A stretch of 64,000 nt of DNA from Caldithrix abyssi DSM 13497 (GCA_945865405.1 CAMBDS010000008.1:25060-89059), one strand, 5' to 3'. Positions 8,174 through 16,968 are shown, counted from the first letter of the stretch. Notes: generated by a model from the sequence alone, not told the origin. Numbers and translations: made by a program.

Positions 8174-8899
8174 TTACTCAACTTTAAAGACAAAGGGGAT
8201 ATCGACCCAAACGCCGATTGGTTTGTGGTTTTGAAAGGCGGGGGTGAATTTCCATTTCATGATGACTTTTTTCACCTCATCTTCAAAGCCTAAGCCCTCG
8301 GGCTTTACAGCGATGATGATGTAATCCCTGATATTACCGTTCTTATCGACATAAGCGCGGGCGACAACACGACCTTGGATGCCAGCGTCACCGATATTTC
8401 TGGGGTAAGCCGGGAGGGGGTTGTTGTTCAGAGCAAGTGGTTCAAACTCTATGGCGATATACTGGTAGGGTTTGGGAATGACGTCGGGATCTTCTTCAAT
8501 GATCGGCACTTCATCCCAACCACCTTCATAGGGTTCATCTGTAGCACCCAACGAAATCTTCAATTGTGCTTGGCTCAAGACCGGATTTTCGATGATAGGG
8601 TCGTCCGGTGCGGCAATTGGGATCACAGCATCCGGTGGCAACGCGAGTTCGGGTTGACTAATCCTGACATGATCGGGAGGCTTTTGCATTTGAAGCGGTG
8701 GCAACAGAAAGACTTTCCGCCCGATCTGTTCCTTAAGGACTTCGTCATTTTGGAACAAATTGACGATAAAAGGTGCGGAGACAATCATGGCGTGCGCCAG
8801 AAAGCTGAAGAGCAAGCCCCAGAGCATGTTGGGGCCGATTTCTTTCTTTAGGTCAAACGAACCGTAACGTCCTTCTGCCAATTCTTCGTAGGAATTCAT
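8174..8899 (-). CDS. TonB-family energy transducer (paralog 2)
   Basis: 241 aa. A cytoplasmic N-terminus (MNSYEELAEGRYGSFDLKKE) is followed by one transmembrane helix (about residues 28-50), a periplasmic linker, and a C-terminal TonB domain (about 155-241; NPLPAYPRNIGDAGIQGRVV and a closing KWKFTPAFQNHKPIGVWVDI). It would transmit proton-motive force from the ExbB/ExbD motor encoded just upstream to outer-membrane receptors. The classical Pro-Glu/Pro-Lys spacer is absent, and the linker is acidic and Pro/Ile rich instead. Paralogous to the gene at 9099: both ends are nearly identical and the middle has diverged. GGAGCC precedes the ATG. Confidence 0.9.
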   Translation of the reverse strand: MNSYEELAEGRYGSFDLKKEIGPNMLWGLLFSFLAHAMIVSAPFIVNLFQNDEVLKEQIGRKVFLLPPLQMQKPPDHVRISQPELALPPDAVIPIAAPDDPIIENPVLSQAQLKISLGATDEPYEGGWDEVPIIEEDPDVIPKPYQYIAIEFEPLALNNNPLPAYPRNIGDAGIQGRVVARAYVDKNGNIRDYIIIAVKPEGLGFEDEVKKVIMKWKFTPAFQNHKPIGVWVDIPFVFKVE

Positions 8900-8987
8900 G
8901 AGTGGCTCCAGAGTTTTGTAGATTCTTTTTTGGACCTTATATCGGACAATGTGGGCAACGACCAGGACACTTCCAGGAAAGGCTAAT

Positions 8988-9063
8988 GCTGTCAGACGAG
9001 GGCGTCTGACAGCGGATTTAGATTTGGAATTTCAGAATTCTGGATCCCCGCTTGCGCGGGGAT
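8988..9063. repeat. Family B and family A palindromes between the tonB paralogs
   Basis: Family B: GCTGTCAGACG-AGGG-CGTCTGACAGC at 8988-9013 (11-bp perfect stem). Family A: ATCCCCGC-TTGC-GCGGGGAT at 9044-9063. The family B element recurs at 10551-10576, 12095-12120, 14197-14216 (truncated) and 33155-33180. Confidence 0.85.
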
Positions 9064-9098
9064 GGAAAGCTGAAAAAGGCCTGGGAATCTAAAAAGTA

Positions 9099-9839
9099 TT
9101 ACTCGACCTTGAAGACGAAGGGGATATCGACCCAGACGCCAATCGGCTTGTGGTTCTGAATGGCGGGCGTGAATTTCCACTTCATGATGACTTTTTTGAC
9201 TTCATCCTCGAATCCCAACCCCTCAGGCTTGACATTGATGATGATGAAATCCCTGATGTTGCCGTTCTTATCCACGTAGGCGCGGGCGATAACCTTGCCT
9301 TGAATACCGACGTCACCGATGTTCTTTGGGTATGCCGGGAGAGGATTGTTGTTCAGAGACTGCGGAGCAACCTCGAACGGGATGAACTTGTCGGAAGTTG
9401 GAATACCGTCATCGACGTCATCGTTGATAATGACTTCTTCACCGGCTCCAATGTCGAGTGCGCCATCAGAAGCACTGAGACTCGCAGATAGTTCCATCTG
9501 GGTCGGCATCATCATCGGGTCGGCTTCGACTTCCTCTTCCGCTACAGCTATCGGAATTGCGGCAACCGGCGGCGCTGTAAGCTTGGGAAGGGAGATCTTG
9601 ACCTGTTCAGGGGTATCTTGCAAGCTCTTAAGCTTCATCAGCTGCGACATATCGATCACTCGGGTTGGCGGAGGAATATCTTCCTCGCTTTCAAACAGTG
9701 AGACGATGTATGGCGCGGCGATGATCAGTGTGTGAGCAATAAAGCTGACAAGCAATCCCCAAAGCAGATTGGGGCCGACGTCCTTTTTAAGTTCAAATGA
9801 ACCGTAGCGCCCTTCTGCCAATTCTTCGTAAAAGTTCAT
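9099..9839 (-). CDS. TonB-family energy transducer (paralog 1)
   Basis: 246 aa. Same plan as its neighbour: cytoplasmic MNFYEELAEGRYGSFELKKD, one transmembrane helix (about 28-50), a linker with repeated acidic stretches (AEEEVEAD, NDDVDDG), and a C-terminal TonB fold (about 160-246; closing KWKFTPAIQNHKPIGVWVDI). AGGAG lies 6 nt before ATG 9839. It lies just downstream of the second ExbD on the same strand, so the order is exbB-exbD-exbD-tonB-tonB. Two transducers sharing one motor could serve different receptors; this is inferred. Confidence 0.92.
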   Translation of the reverse strand: MNFYEELAEGRYGSFELKKDVGPNLLWGLLVSFIAHTLIIAAPYIVSLFESEEDIPPPTRVIDMSQLMKLKSLQDTPEQVKISLPKLTAPPVAAIPIAVAEEEVEADPMMMPTQMELSASLSASDGALDIGAGEEVIINDDVDDGIPTSDKFIPFEVAPQSLNNNPLPAYPKNIGDVGIQGKVIARAYVDKNGNIRDFIIINVKPEGLGFEDEVKKVIMKWKFTPAIQNHKPIGVWVDIPFVFKVE

Positions 9840-9903
9840 GACAGGCTCCTAAAGTTTGTCAATTCTGACCGGCTCATCAGGTGATACGAGGGGAAATGTC
9901 GAA

Positions 9904-10488
9904 TCATTGCCCGGCTTCCGTTTCATAAGCAGGCGAGGGGAGACCCGCCGGGCCATTGGTCCTGAAACCGGCAAGGCGCATCAACGAGTCATCAACAGTT
10001 GTGTACTTATCGATGGTGAAGCGGGTAGTCAGAGCGACATTGAATTCATCGACGAGGGTGACCATCGAATTGTAGGTCGCCATTTTGTCGATTTTGGCAA
10101 GTACGGTCAGGCTATCTCCGTAGATCATGCGTCGCTCGCTGAGCTTGGCACCAAGGCTATCCCAGGCAATCGGCTTGGGTGATTCGTTGCCGATCATGAA
10201 TGCGCAGGAGTCCTTGCCGTCGATTTGGGCTACGATGACGGTCAGGAGCTTCTTTTCGTACACCTTCATCGTGACGGGAGGATTATCGGGATCGTTCTCG
10301 GGGAGCGCCATTTCCATCGCCTGTGGGAGACGGAACACTGTCGTCACCATGAAAAATATCAGCAGCAGGAAGGCTATATCAACCATAGGCGTCATATCTA
10401 TACGGATATGCACCCTTGGGCGTTTCCATCCCGGTGCTCCAGCGCCGCCACCAGCAGGTTTGGCGCCGCCAACATCTACTGCACCCAT
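9904..10488 (-). CDS. exbD: ExbD/TolR-family biopolymer transport protein (second copy)
   Basis: 194 aa. A Gly/Ala/Pro-rich cytoplasmic N-terminus (about 1-25) is followed by a basic patch and a single transmembrane helix with the signature IDMTPMVDIAFLLLIFFM. Its second Asp corresponds to the proton-carrying Asp of ExbD/TolR. The periplasmic domain (about 55-194) is longer than in classical ExbD (about 140 aa) and includes two Cys-free mixed alpha/beta stretches. It works with the ExbB at 11213 and the shorter ExbD at 10626 as the stator and rotor parts of a proton-driven motor. Confidence 0.92.
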   Translation of the reverse strand: MGAVDVGGAKPAGGGAGAPGWKRPRVHIRIDMTPMVDIAFLLLIFFMVTTVFRLPQAMEMALPENDPDNPPVTMKVYEKKLLTVIVAQIDGKDSCAFMIGNESPKPIAWDSLGAKLSERRMIYGDSLTVLAKIDKMATYNSMVTLVDEFNVALTTRFTIDKYTTVDDSLMRLAGFRTNGPAGLPSPAYETEAGQ

Positions 10489-10517
10489 TTGAGATCCAAA
10501 TTATTGATTTTGTGAGA

Positions 10518-10611
10518 GCGGACTGAAAGTCGGCTCTTCAAGATAGTGTGTTGTCAGACGAGGGCGTCAGACAGCGGAACGTTTTTGTAGGGGCGGACAA
10601 GAGTGTCCGCC
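10518..10611. repeat. Cluster of palindromes between the two exbD genes
   Basis: Three elements in about 95 nt: a degenerate family C copy at 10518-10540 (AGCGGACTGAAAGTCGGCTC, then TTCAAG), a family B variant at 10551-10576, and a perfect family C copy GGCGGACA-AGAG-TGTCCGCC at 10592-10611 followed by CTCCAAG. Confidence 0.75.
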
Positions 10612-10625
10612 CTCCAAGAAGATAG

Positions 10626-11141
10626 TTACTCCGGTTTTTTCTCAGCGAAGACAGAGCCTCGCTTGGAGTCTTCCTTGAGATCAGTGACCAGATTGACGAT
10701 GTTGAGGTCGTTTTCCTGAAGCGTCTGCATGACGCTCTCGATAGTGCCGTAGTCAACATTGGAGTCAGCTTTCAGGACGACGCGGTTCACAAGGCGCTTG
10801 ATCTGCAGGTTTTTAATCACCGGCGGTATGTCAGAGGCCTTGAACTTTTTTCCTTTTGGGATGCGCGAGCCTTCAGGGACTTCCGAGAGTCCGTTGTTGT
10901 AATCAAGGACGGCGTTGTCGGTCGTCAGGAATATGTCTTTGGTTTTCGTCACGGTAATGACGATCATGCCGGTCTCAGGAAGCTTGAAGATAGAGTGGGA
11001 TTGCGGAATGCGAACCTCGACTTCTTCGGGCTTCTTGAATTGAGTAGTTGACATGAAAAAGATCAGCAGAAGGAAAGCAATGTCAACCATCGGGGTCATA
11101 TCGATCGAGATCGGGATGCGACGTTTTTTCGGCGCAGCCAT
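10626..11141 (-). CDS. exbD: ExbD/TolR-family biopolymer transport protein (first copy)
   Basis: 171 aa. Short basic N-terminus (MAAPKKRRIPISIDMTPMVD) leading directly into the transmembrane helix with the conserved Asp (VDIAFLLLIFFM), then a periplasmic domain. The C-terminal part (VVLKADSNVDYGTIESVMQT) is a typical ExbD/TolR core with the sheet-helix unit that binds peptidoglycan or TonB. The C-terminal tail is charged. It lies 71 nt after the ExbB stop on the same strand. Two non-identical ExbD proteins per ExbB is common in FCB genomes and suggests a heteromeric motor. Confidence 0.94.
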   Translation of the reverse strand: MAAPKKRRIPISIDMTPMVDIAFLLLIFFMSTTQFKKPEEVEVRIPQSHSIFKLPETGMIVITVTKTKDIFLTTDNAVLDYNNGLSEVPEGSRIPKGKKFKASDIPPVIKNLQIKRLVNRVVLKADSNVDYGTIESVMQTLQENDLNIVNLVTDLKEDSKRGSVFAEKKPE

Positions 11142-11212
11142 AAGCTACCTCACGTCTTTATTCAAAGTATCGGGAAACCAGAGCTTTAAAAGGTCCTGAG
11201 ATGAGACGAAAT

Positions 11213-11974
11213 TTACTTGGTCTCTTTTTCTTTCAGGATTTCGAGCGTCAGGTAGGATGCTTCATCGACAGCATAGTTGAACTGGTCAACCTTGTTAACG
11301 AAGAAGTTATATGCAACGATACCGACAATAGCTGCAAAAAGTCCAAGCGCGGTATTGATAAGCGCTTCGGAAATACCGGTTGCTAACTCGGCAGCATTGG
11401 GCGCGCCTTGGGTTGCCATGGCGGCAAAGGCGCGGATCATACCGATTGTTGTTCCAAGTAGTCCGGTCATTGTTGAGACCGAGGCAATTGTCGAGAGGGC
11501 GATCAGGTTTCGCTCAAGGAAAGGAACTTCCAACATTCTCGCTTCGTTGATGGCGCGCTGGGTTTCGGCAAGGCGCTTTTCCATGCTGAGGCTGGAGTCT
11601 TTGCTGGAGCGGATGTACTGATCAGCGCCGGCTTTGAGTACTGCGGCAGCTGAGCCGCGTTGTTTATCACAAAGGGCGACGGCATCTTCGATGCGGCCTT
11701 CGCGGATGGACTTGGTGTAGTTGGCGAAGAAGATAGGCAGGGGAGCGGTTCCCTGTGCCTTTTTGAGGGTGATGAGGCGCTCTGCTATGTAGGTCAAGAG
11801 CATCAAAGTGATTGTGATCAGGAATGGCACCAACACACCACCGGAGAGGATCTGGTGAATGATCGGCGTTTTCTCTACGCCTTGGTCCATACCGGGTAAA
11901 ATCATGTAGAAAAAGACGAACGACAACACCAAAGCGGAGACCATGGTGAGTATCGTAAAGGTTCCTTGCTTCAT
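11213..11974 (-). CDS. exbB: MotA/TolQ/ExbB proton channel family protein
   Basis: 253 aa. Three or four transmembrane segments: one near residue 10-28, one near 47-65 (GVLVPFLITITLMLLTYIAE), then a cytoplasmic helical loop and two more (about 155-180, TMTGLLGTTIGMIRAF, and about 200-225, LINTALGLFAAIVGIVAYNF). These last motifs are the hallmark of the MotA/TolQ/ExbB channel that couples proton flow to ExbD and TonB. AGAGG lies 6 nt before ATG 11974. First gene of the exbB-exbD-exbD-tonB-tonB row; a TPR gene lies about 200 nt upstream. Confidence 0.95.
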   Translation of the reverse strand: MKQGTFTILTMVSALVLSFVFFYMILPGMDQGVEKTPIIHQILSGGVLVPFLITITLMLLTYIAERLITLKKAQGTAPLPIFFANYTKSIREGRIEDAVALCDKQRGSAAAVLKAGADQYIRSSKDSSLSMEKRLAETQRAINEARMLEVPFLERNLIALSTIASVSTMTGLLGTTIGMIRAFAAMATQGAPNAAELATGISEALINTALGLFAAIVGIVAYNFFVNKVDQFNYAVDEASYLTLEILKEKETK

Positions 11975-12094
11975 TTGCGGCCTCTTTTAATGATCCGAAA
12001 TTGTTTAATGCCGACAGGCATGTTTTATTGATAAACGTGCGGAAAAGGGATGGGGTATGTTACGCCCCACTAAAGATATCGATTTGTACTTGTT

Positions 12095-12149
12095 GCTATC
12101 AGACGAGATCGTCTGACAGCGGAATTTTGAGGCGTAAGCAAGCTTGCGC
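12095..12149. repeat. Family B palindrome and a second inverted repeat downstream of the TPR gene
   Basis: GCTATCAGACG-AGAT-CGTCTGACAGC at 12095-12120 (one mismatch in the stem), then GCGTAAGC-AA-GCTTGCGC at 12132-12149. Both lie between the TPR gene and exbB. Confidence 0.75.
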
Positions 12150-12172
12150 ACTTCGTTCCGTGAAAGCAATGC

Positions 12173-13894
12173 TCAGTACTTGCTTAATTGTTCGTACTTT
12201 TCTGCGGCCATCTTGTTACCGAGTTGCTTGGACTTCATATAACTTTCTTTTGCCTTTTTAATATTATCTTTCGATTTGGGGTTCGAAAAATACTGGCAAT
12301 CACCAAGAAGCAACCAGAGATCGTCGGCATTAGGGCAAGCCTTCACACCAGCCGTGAGGATCGGAATTGCGCCGAGATAGTTCTCTTTTTTGAGGTCGAT
12401 GTAGGCGGCGAAACTGTATCCGTCCTTCCAAGTAGGTTCGACACCGAGCATGGAGCTGATGACTGCTTTTGCTTCGGTGTTAGCTCCTGTTTCCATCAGG
12501 GCATTGACGTAAATTGGTCCATAGCCGCTGATGAATATCTGTTCAGGTGATTTCGTAGTGTCGGGGTTGGAAGCAGTTGTATCTACGGGGACGACTCTGG
12601 GTGTCCAATTCAACTTCTCGTAGACGGGCTTGAGAGCTTCGACCAAGCCGGGCATATCTTTTTTACGCTGAATGGAGTTGATTAACCGCTTGAATTCGAC
12701 ATCGTCATTCGGTGTGACCGAAAGTTGCATCTTTGTGTAGAAGATGCTGGAGTCGAGGTTACCAGTTTTGTTGAAAGCTCTTGCGATCAAGGAATAGGCA
12801 CCTGCCAGAGATGAGTCAAGCGTAAGACTCTCCTTGGCGAGATTGATAGAGCTGTCACAGAGTGCCGAGACCATGCCGGGAATCGTGTCAGTACCTGTGG
12901 CGACTGCCCGTTGAAAGTACAAACGTGACTGAGTAAGCAGGACTTCGGCAAGCAACGGTTTGGCATCGGTGCGGTCAGGCTTCAGGGAGATTGCTTTGCG
13001 GAGCGAGACCTCAGCCTGATGGTAATAGTTTTTCTTCTCGGCTTTTGCCATCTCGAAGATACTGCGGCCCAGGAGCAAGTGCGTGAAGTAATGCTGTGGA
13101 CGTTTCTTGGCAGCCGCTTCAAACTGTCCGGCGGCTTCGCCCCATTGCCTGGCTGCAAAGCATAGGCGGGCGATAAGATAATCGACCGACTTGTTTTCAG
13201 GGTCTGCTTCCTGAACCTGTTTGAACAGATCGAGCGCAGCGTTGTACTCTTTAAGATCGACGAGGACAATGCCGTACTCATAAGCCAATTGGGGATATTT
13301 CTGGGAGAGGCTCCAAGCCTTTTCATAGTAGCTTTTGGCTTGCTCTTTAACGCCGGCATCGTTGTAAAGTCGGGCAAGAATCTGCTGGTAGAGGTAGTTT
13401 TTGGGATTTTTTTCGGCGGCGGTAGCGAGAGTTCTGAGGGCGTCGGCAAAGTTGCCTTGTTTCGAGAGGATTAGACCGCGCGCAACCTTGATTTCGTCAA
13501 ATTTACCTTTTTCGTCGCGTCTCTCGGCCGCACTGACTACTCTCTCGGCTTCGCCGAATTTGCTTTGACTGAGATAATAAGTCGTAAGTGCCAGAACGGA
13601 ATTTGGCTGTCTTGGCTCGTGCAAGATAGCGGTTTCATACATTGATATTGCGCCAACCGTGTCACCCAGTGCCAACTTGGCGTCACCCCAGAGATCCCAA
13701 CCTTCGGCAACCGTCTCATCTGCTCCTACGACATTCTGGACGAGAAAACCTACCTGCTCCCATTCACCGTGGAGAGCGGCTTCACGCGCCGCGACCATCG
13801 CTTTGTTGGCAGCATTCGCCTGAGAGGGGAGGCTGGCAAGGCAGGTCAAGAATACGAGCAGGGTCAATCGGTTAAGGCGACGAGTCCAAATCAT
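12173..13894 (-). CDS. Secreted TPR-repeat protein
   Basis: 573 aa with a signal peptide (MIWTRRLNRLTLLVFLTCLA, cleavage near residue 28). Nearly the whole chain is helical tetratricopeptide repeats, e.g. AVGAISMYETAILHEP-like units around residues 70-360, a gap with VVPVDTTASNPDTTKSP (about 440-455), then further repeats to the end. TPR proteins scaffold other proteins. Encoded immediately before the exbB-exbD-tonB row and driven by a promoter at 14001-14032, it could organise that machine or an outer-membrane assembly in the periplasm; this is positional inference. AAGGGA precedes ATG 13894. Confidence 0.9.
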   Translation of the reverse strand: MIWTRRLNRLTLLVFLTCLASLPSQANAANKAMVAAREAALHGEWEQVGFLVQNVVGADETVAEGWDLWGDAKLALGDTVGAISMYETAILHEPRQPNSVLALTTYYLSQSKFGEAERVVSAAERRDEKGKFDEIKVARGLILSKQGNFADALRTLATAAEKNPKNYLYQQILARLYNDAGVKEQAKSYYEKAWSLSQKYPQLAYEYGIVLVDLKEYNAALDLFKQVQEADPENKSVDYLIARLCFAARQWGEAAGQFEAAAKKRPQHYFTHLLLGRSIFEMAKAEKKNYYHQAEVSLRKAISLKPDRTDAKPLLAEVLLTQSRLYFQRAVATGTDTIPGMVSALCDSSINLAKESLTLDSSLAGAYSLIARAFNKTGNLDSSIFYTKMQLSVTPNDDVEFKRLINSIQRKKDMPGLVEALKPVYEKLNWTPRVVPVDTTASNPDTTKSPEQIFISGYGPIYVNALMETGANTEAKAVISSMLGVEPTWKDGYSFAAYIDLKKENYLGAIPILTAGVKACPNADDLWLLLGDCQYFSNPKSKDNIKKAKESYMKSKQLGNKMAAEKYEQLSKY

Positions 13895-14000
13895 AACGGT
13901 CCCTTGAATCCTCTCCGGTAATTGGAGTAAGCGCGGTGGTTAGCTAAAGAATTGAATTGATGAGCGTCGATTGTCTGTTTCCGTCGAAGCTCAAGACGAT

Positions 14001-14032
14001 GAAATATAGAAAATGAGTAAGACGATTACAAA
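14001..14032 (-). promoter_or_regulatory. TTTG-N20-TATATTTC promoter of the TPR gene
   Basis: Minus strand TTTG (14029-14032), 20-nt spacer, TATATTTC (14001-14008). One of several copies of the same promoter form in this window. Confidence 0.6.
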
Positions 14033-14196
14033 GATTCTCTCACCCAAGTCAGCCTTGTGTCGAAAATCATTTGCTGAAACATCGATCTGCAATCCCAAAT
14101 CTGACGGATTGTTTGGGTATTGTTAAGAAGAGACTTGGAGATATATCTTTAACGCAGTTTCGTCGTTAAAATTCGAAGGAAATTTTGCTTTTTGCA

Positions 14197-14216
14197 TGCA
14201 GATGAGGGCGTCTGCA
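14197..14216. repeat. Truncated family B palindrome
   Basis: TGCAGA-TGAGGGCG-TCTGCA. It shares the core GANGAGGGCGTCTG with the full family B elements. Confidence 0.55.
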
Positions 14217-14228
14217 TTCGGGCACTGA

Positions 14229-15356
14229 TTACTTCCCGAGAAACTCACCCGAAAACATCTTTTCCATCTCCGCATCGGTGAAAATGCCGTCTTTTCGGAT
14301 AAGCTTGTCATCGAACCAGATCTCCCCACCGCCGTAGTCCTTGCGCTGAATCAGCACGAGGTCCCAATGAATGGAGGACCGGTTGCCGTTGTCAGCCTCT
14401 TCGTATGCTTGACCGGGCGTGAAATGGAACGAACCGGCGATCTTTTCGTCGAAAAGTGTATCTTTCATCGGATGCAAGATGAACGGATTGCAGCCGAGGC
14501 TGAATTCGCCAATGTAGCGGGCTCCTTCATCAGTGTCGAGGATACGATTCAATTTATCGGTCATCGCTCCGGCGGAGGCTTCGATGATCTTACCGTCCTT
14601 AAAGACAAAACGAATGTTCTCGTAAAGTGTTCCTTGATAGAGGCTCGGTGTGTTGTATTGAAGTGTGCCGTTAACTGAGTTCCTAACGGGGGCAGTATAG
14701 ACTTCGCCGTCGGGGATGTTACGGTGACCGTCACATTTGCGGCATAGGATATTCTTGATGGAGAATGTGAGATCGGTGCCGGGGGCTTTGATGTGGACTT
14801 TATCTGTCGCCATCATCAGGGCGTAAAGTTTATCTTGAGCAAGGGACATGCGGTTATAGTCGAGAACGCAGACGTTGTAGTAGTAATCGGCGAACGCCTC
14901 GGTTGGCTGCATGGCAAGCTGTGCCATGGCGGGGTTCGGGTAACGGAGAACGACCCAGCGAGTCTTTTTGACCCTTTGCTCGAGGTGGACCGGGTGGTAG
15001 AAGAATTTGTTGAACTTGTCGATCTGCTCGTGAGGAATGTCAGCCATATCGAAAGGATTGTCGGAGCCTCGTAAACCGATATAGCAATCGGATTTTTTCA
15101 TTAACTCAAGGTGCATCTCCGCCATTTTCTTGAACTGTTCTTCAGAAGCACCTTTGACAAACTGGCGGATCAAGGACTCGTCGGAGTAGAACCAGAAGGG
15201 GGTAACGCCGCGGGCGGTTGCTACGCGTAGGATTGCCTGCGCGAGGTCAAGGGTCTCTTTTCCTTTAACTTCGAGGTAAAGTGTATCACCGGACTTGGCT
15301 TCGCAAGAGTAGTCAATTAGCAATTCGGCGAGTTCGGTATTGCGCGGGTCGTGCAT
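14229..15356 (-). CDS. M29-family aminopeptidase (AmpS/PepS type)
   Basis: 375 aa cytoplasmic metallo-aminopeptidase that removes N-terminal residues from peptides. The C-terminal half carries the M29 metal-binding elements: DGEVYTAP (Glu ligand, about residue 217), ARYIGEFSLGCNP (Glu ligand, about 284) and SIHWDLV (His and Asp ligands, about 337). The N-terminal domain (1-190) has the family's alpha/beta fold. The length is slightly below the usual 400-410 aa. ATG 15356 is preceded by AAGGAA. A strong TTG-N20-TATATTTG promoter lies at 15447-15477, so it is probably transcribed alone. Confidence 0.93.
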   Translation of the reverse strand: MHDPRNTELAELLIDYSCEAKSGDTLYLEVKGKETLDLAQAILRVATARGVTPFWFYSDESLIRQFVKGASEEQFKKMAEMHLELMKKSDCYIGLRGSDNPFDMADIPHEQIDKFNKFFYHPVHLEQRVKKTRWVVLRYPNPAMAQLAMQPTEAFADYYYNVCVLDYNRMSLAQDKLYALMMATDKVHIKAPGTDLTFSIKNILCRKCDGHRNIPDGEVYTAPVRNSVNGTLQYNTPSLYQGTLYENIRFVFKDGKIIEASAGAMTDKLNRILDTDEGARYIGEFSLGCNPFILHPMKDTLFDEKIAGSFHFTPGQAYEEADNGNRSSIHWDLVLIQRKDYGGGEIWFDDKLIRKDGIFTDAEMEKMFSGEFLGK

Positions 15357-15446
15357 GTTATTCCTTATAAGGCGATGTAATTGTCATCTTTTTAGGATAC
15401 TGAAGGTGGGGAGCTGACGCTCATTTTACGCATGATTTCCAAGCTT

Positions 15447-15477
15447 CAAATATAGTTAATTATTCGATTGGCAACAA
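15447..15477 (-). promoter_or_regulatory. TTG-N20-TATATTTG promoter of the aminopeptidase
   Basis: Minus strand TTG (15475-15477), 20-nt spacer, TATATTTG (15447-15454). This is a perfect match to TAnnTTTG. Confidence 0.65.
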
Positions 15478-15512
15478 GAACCTTTTCACCTGTAAAACTC
15501 GTTTTCAGATAT

Positions 15513-15543
15513 AAAAAAAGCGCCCGATGATACCGGACGCTTT
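15513..15543 (-). terminator. Rho-independent terminator after tRNA-Asp
   Basis: On the minus strand AAAGCGTCCG-GTATCAT-CGGGCGCTTT followed by a run of T (plus-strand A at 15513-15519). It lies 8 nt after the tRNA 3' end. Confidence 0.85.
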
Positions 15544-15550
15544 GAATGTG

Positions 15551-15624
15551 CGGGGATGACGAGACTCGAACTCGCGACCTACGGCGTGACAGGCCGTCAC
15601 TCTAACCAACTGAGCTACATCCCC
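15551..15624 (-). tRNA. tRNA-Asp (anticodon GTC)
   Basis: 74 nt on the minus strand. The acceptor stem GGGGATG pairs with CATCCCC. D arm GCTC...GAGT; anticodon stem ACGGC/GCCGT with loop CTGTCAC (GTC at 34-36); T arm with TTCGAGT. The discriminator base is G, as expected for Asp. CCA is not encoded. A terminator follows directly. Confidence 0.97.
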
Positions 15625-15634
15625 ATGAATCAAA

Positions 15635-15670
15635 TACACTGCTCAGGAAAAGTATTCCCTGAGCAGTGTA
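15635..15670 (-). terminator. Long hairpin between the barrel gene and tRNA-Asp
   Basis: TACACTGCTCAGG and CCTGAGCAGTGTA form a 13-bp perfect stem around a 10-nt loop. It could end the transcript of the gene at 15793, or be processed near the tRNA 5' end. Confidence 0.5.
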
Positions 15671-15792
15671 AATATAAGTGGCTCGCTAATCATCTGCAAG
15701 AGTCTGTCTGATGAATGGGGGAGCCATTTCAGAAAATAGTAAGAACCGCACAATAATTTCCAGACAGTGACTTGCAATCACACCTGATAGCT

Positions 15793-16968
15793 TTAGAATC
15801 TGACGGTGGAAGTTAACTCATACCGGGTCTGAGTTTTCGCCTCGAAACCTTCGATTTCGGTATTGAACCAGATGATGCGTGGTTGCAGGTCAAGTCCCCA
15901 CAGGCTTTTGTTAGCGTAGAGATGTAGTGCGGTGCGGATCGCTTCGGCACCTTTGTAGGGGATAAATTCCATCTCTTCGCTGTTGGTCTGATATCTAAGC
16001 GTGAGCGTAAAGTCGCCCCAATCCTTCTGCATATTTTTTACGACGTTGCCGAGATTGGCCTGAGCCATCAGGTCGAGATAGGTCATCGTGAAGACACTAT
16101 CCCGCCAATTGTAGGCGTAAGAGACCTGTACAGTGCTGTAGTCACCAATTTGTCTCAATGTTGCGCCCCATAATTTTTCATCAGCATAAATCGAGTCGGG
16201 GTTAGTACCGGGTTTGGCAGCCCGGTTGGGGAAGCCATAATCGAAATCGAGCGACATACCGGCGAGGGTTCTGCCCATTGCGTTATCTTTGTTGCCAGTC
16301 AAGCCGGGGATATCAAGGGTTGTGCCGAGCATGAAGACGTTGCGGTCGGGGGTGCGGATGAAGTCACGTGAGGCGTCTTCAAGCTTTCGATAGTTGCCGG
16401 AGACGAGGTCGGCATGAAATAGCGCGCGAAGTGCTACCGGGCCGATAGAGCGCGAGAATCGAGCGCCGTTCAGGGCAGCAAGGCGGTCATTGAAAATACC
16501 GTCTCGTGGGTCGTCCTGGCGGAAGTCGGTCTGAAGGGTCGAGGTGTAAACGTCCCACAAAGCGTTGCCTTGTTGAGGGATTTTGCCCAATTCAACCAGC
16601 AAATAAGGGGTTTGCCAGTTGATAAAGGCTTCCTGAACAGCGGGGAGCAGTCCGTCTTTGTTGCTGATCTCCTGATGCATTACCTGTGCATTGCCCGAGA
16701 GACCAGATCGGAGAGTAAGCCCGGCAGAGATGTTTTCACGGATATCGACTGTGAAGCCGAACTGGTAGCCAATGCGGGTGGTGCTGTTGTCGATCCGGTT
16801 GAGTAGAGTACCGGGTGCCGCACCGGCAAAGCTGATGTCGGTGAATTCCTTCGTAACTTCGTATCGCTGGCGGAAGGAGGTCAATCCCCACCACTTCATG
16901 GTCAATTCGGCCGCCGCTAAAGTGGCGGTAAGCAAGATGAGCGTCAATGCGACGGTCGTTTTTTTCAT
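15793..16968 (-). CDS. Putative outer-membrane beta-barrel protein
   Basis: About 391 aa with a signal peptide (MKKTTVALTLILLTATLAAA, cleaved near AAA-E). The mature chain is a series of alternating amphipathic strands (e.g. FRQRYEVTKEFTDISF, LTLRYQTNSEEMEF) ending in an aromatic residue (ELTSTVRF), as outer-membrane barrels do. It resembles porin or alginate-export-type barrels in architecture only; the substrate is unknown. ATG 16968 was preferred over an ATG 12 nt upstream because GAGGAG ends 4 nt before it. The 13-bp hairpin at 15635-15670 follows the stop. Confidence 0.75.
   Translation of the reverse strand: MKKTTVALTLILLTATLAAAELTMKWWGLTSFRQRYEVTKEFTDISFAGAAPGTLLNRIDNSTTRIGYQFGFTVDIRENISAGLTLRSGLSGNAQVMHQEISNKDGLLPAVQEAFINWQTPYLLVELGKIPQQGNALWDVYTSTLQTDFRQDDPRDGIFNDRLAALNGARFSRSIGPVALRALFHADLVSGNYRKLEDASRDFIRTPDRNVFMLGTTLDIPGLTGNKDNAMGRTLAGMSLDFDYGFPNRAAKPGTNPDSIYADEKLWGATLRQIGDYSTVQVSYAYNWRDSVFTMTYLDLMAQANLGNVVKNMQKDWGDFTLTLRYQTNSEEMEFIPYKGAEAIRTALHLYANKSLWGLDLQPRIIWFNTEIEGFEAKTQTRYELTSTVRF

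Larger units (their letters stand above)
13895..14228. other. Gene-free stretch with promoter and one repeat
   Basis: The 334 nt between the aminopeptidase and the TPR gene hold the TPR gene's promoter (14001-14032) and a truncated family B palindrome (14197-14216). I see no gene. Confidence 0.5.

Noticed and set aside
8375..8851. 158-aa plus-strand frame opposite tonB paralog 2
   Set aside because: The coding strand has a complete TonB domain; the opposite frame has no features.
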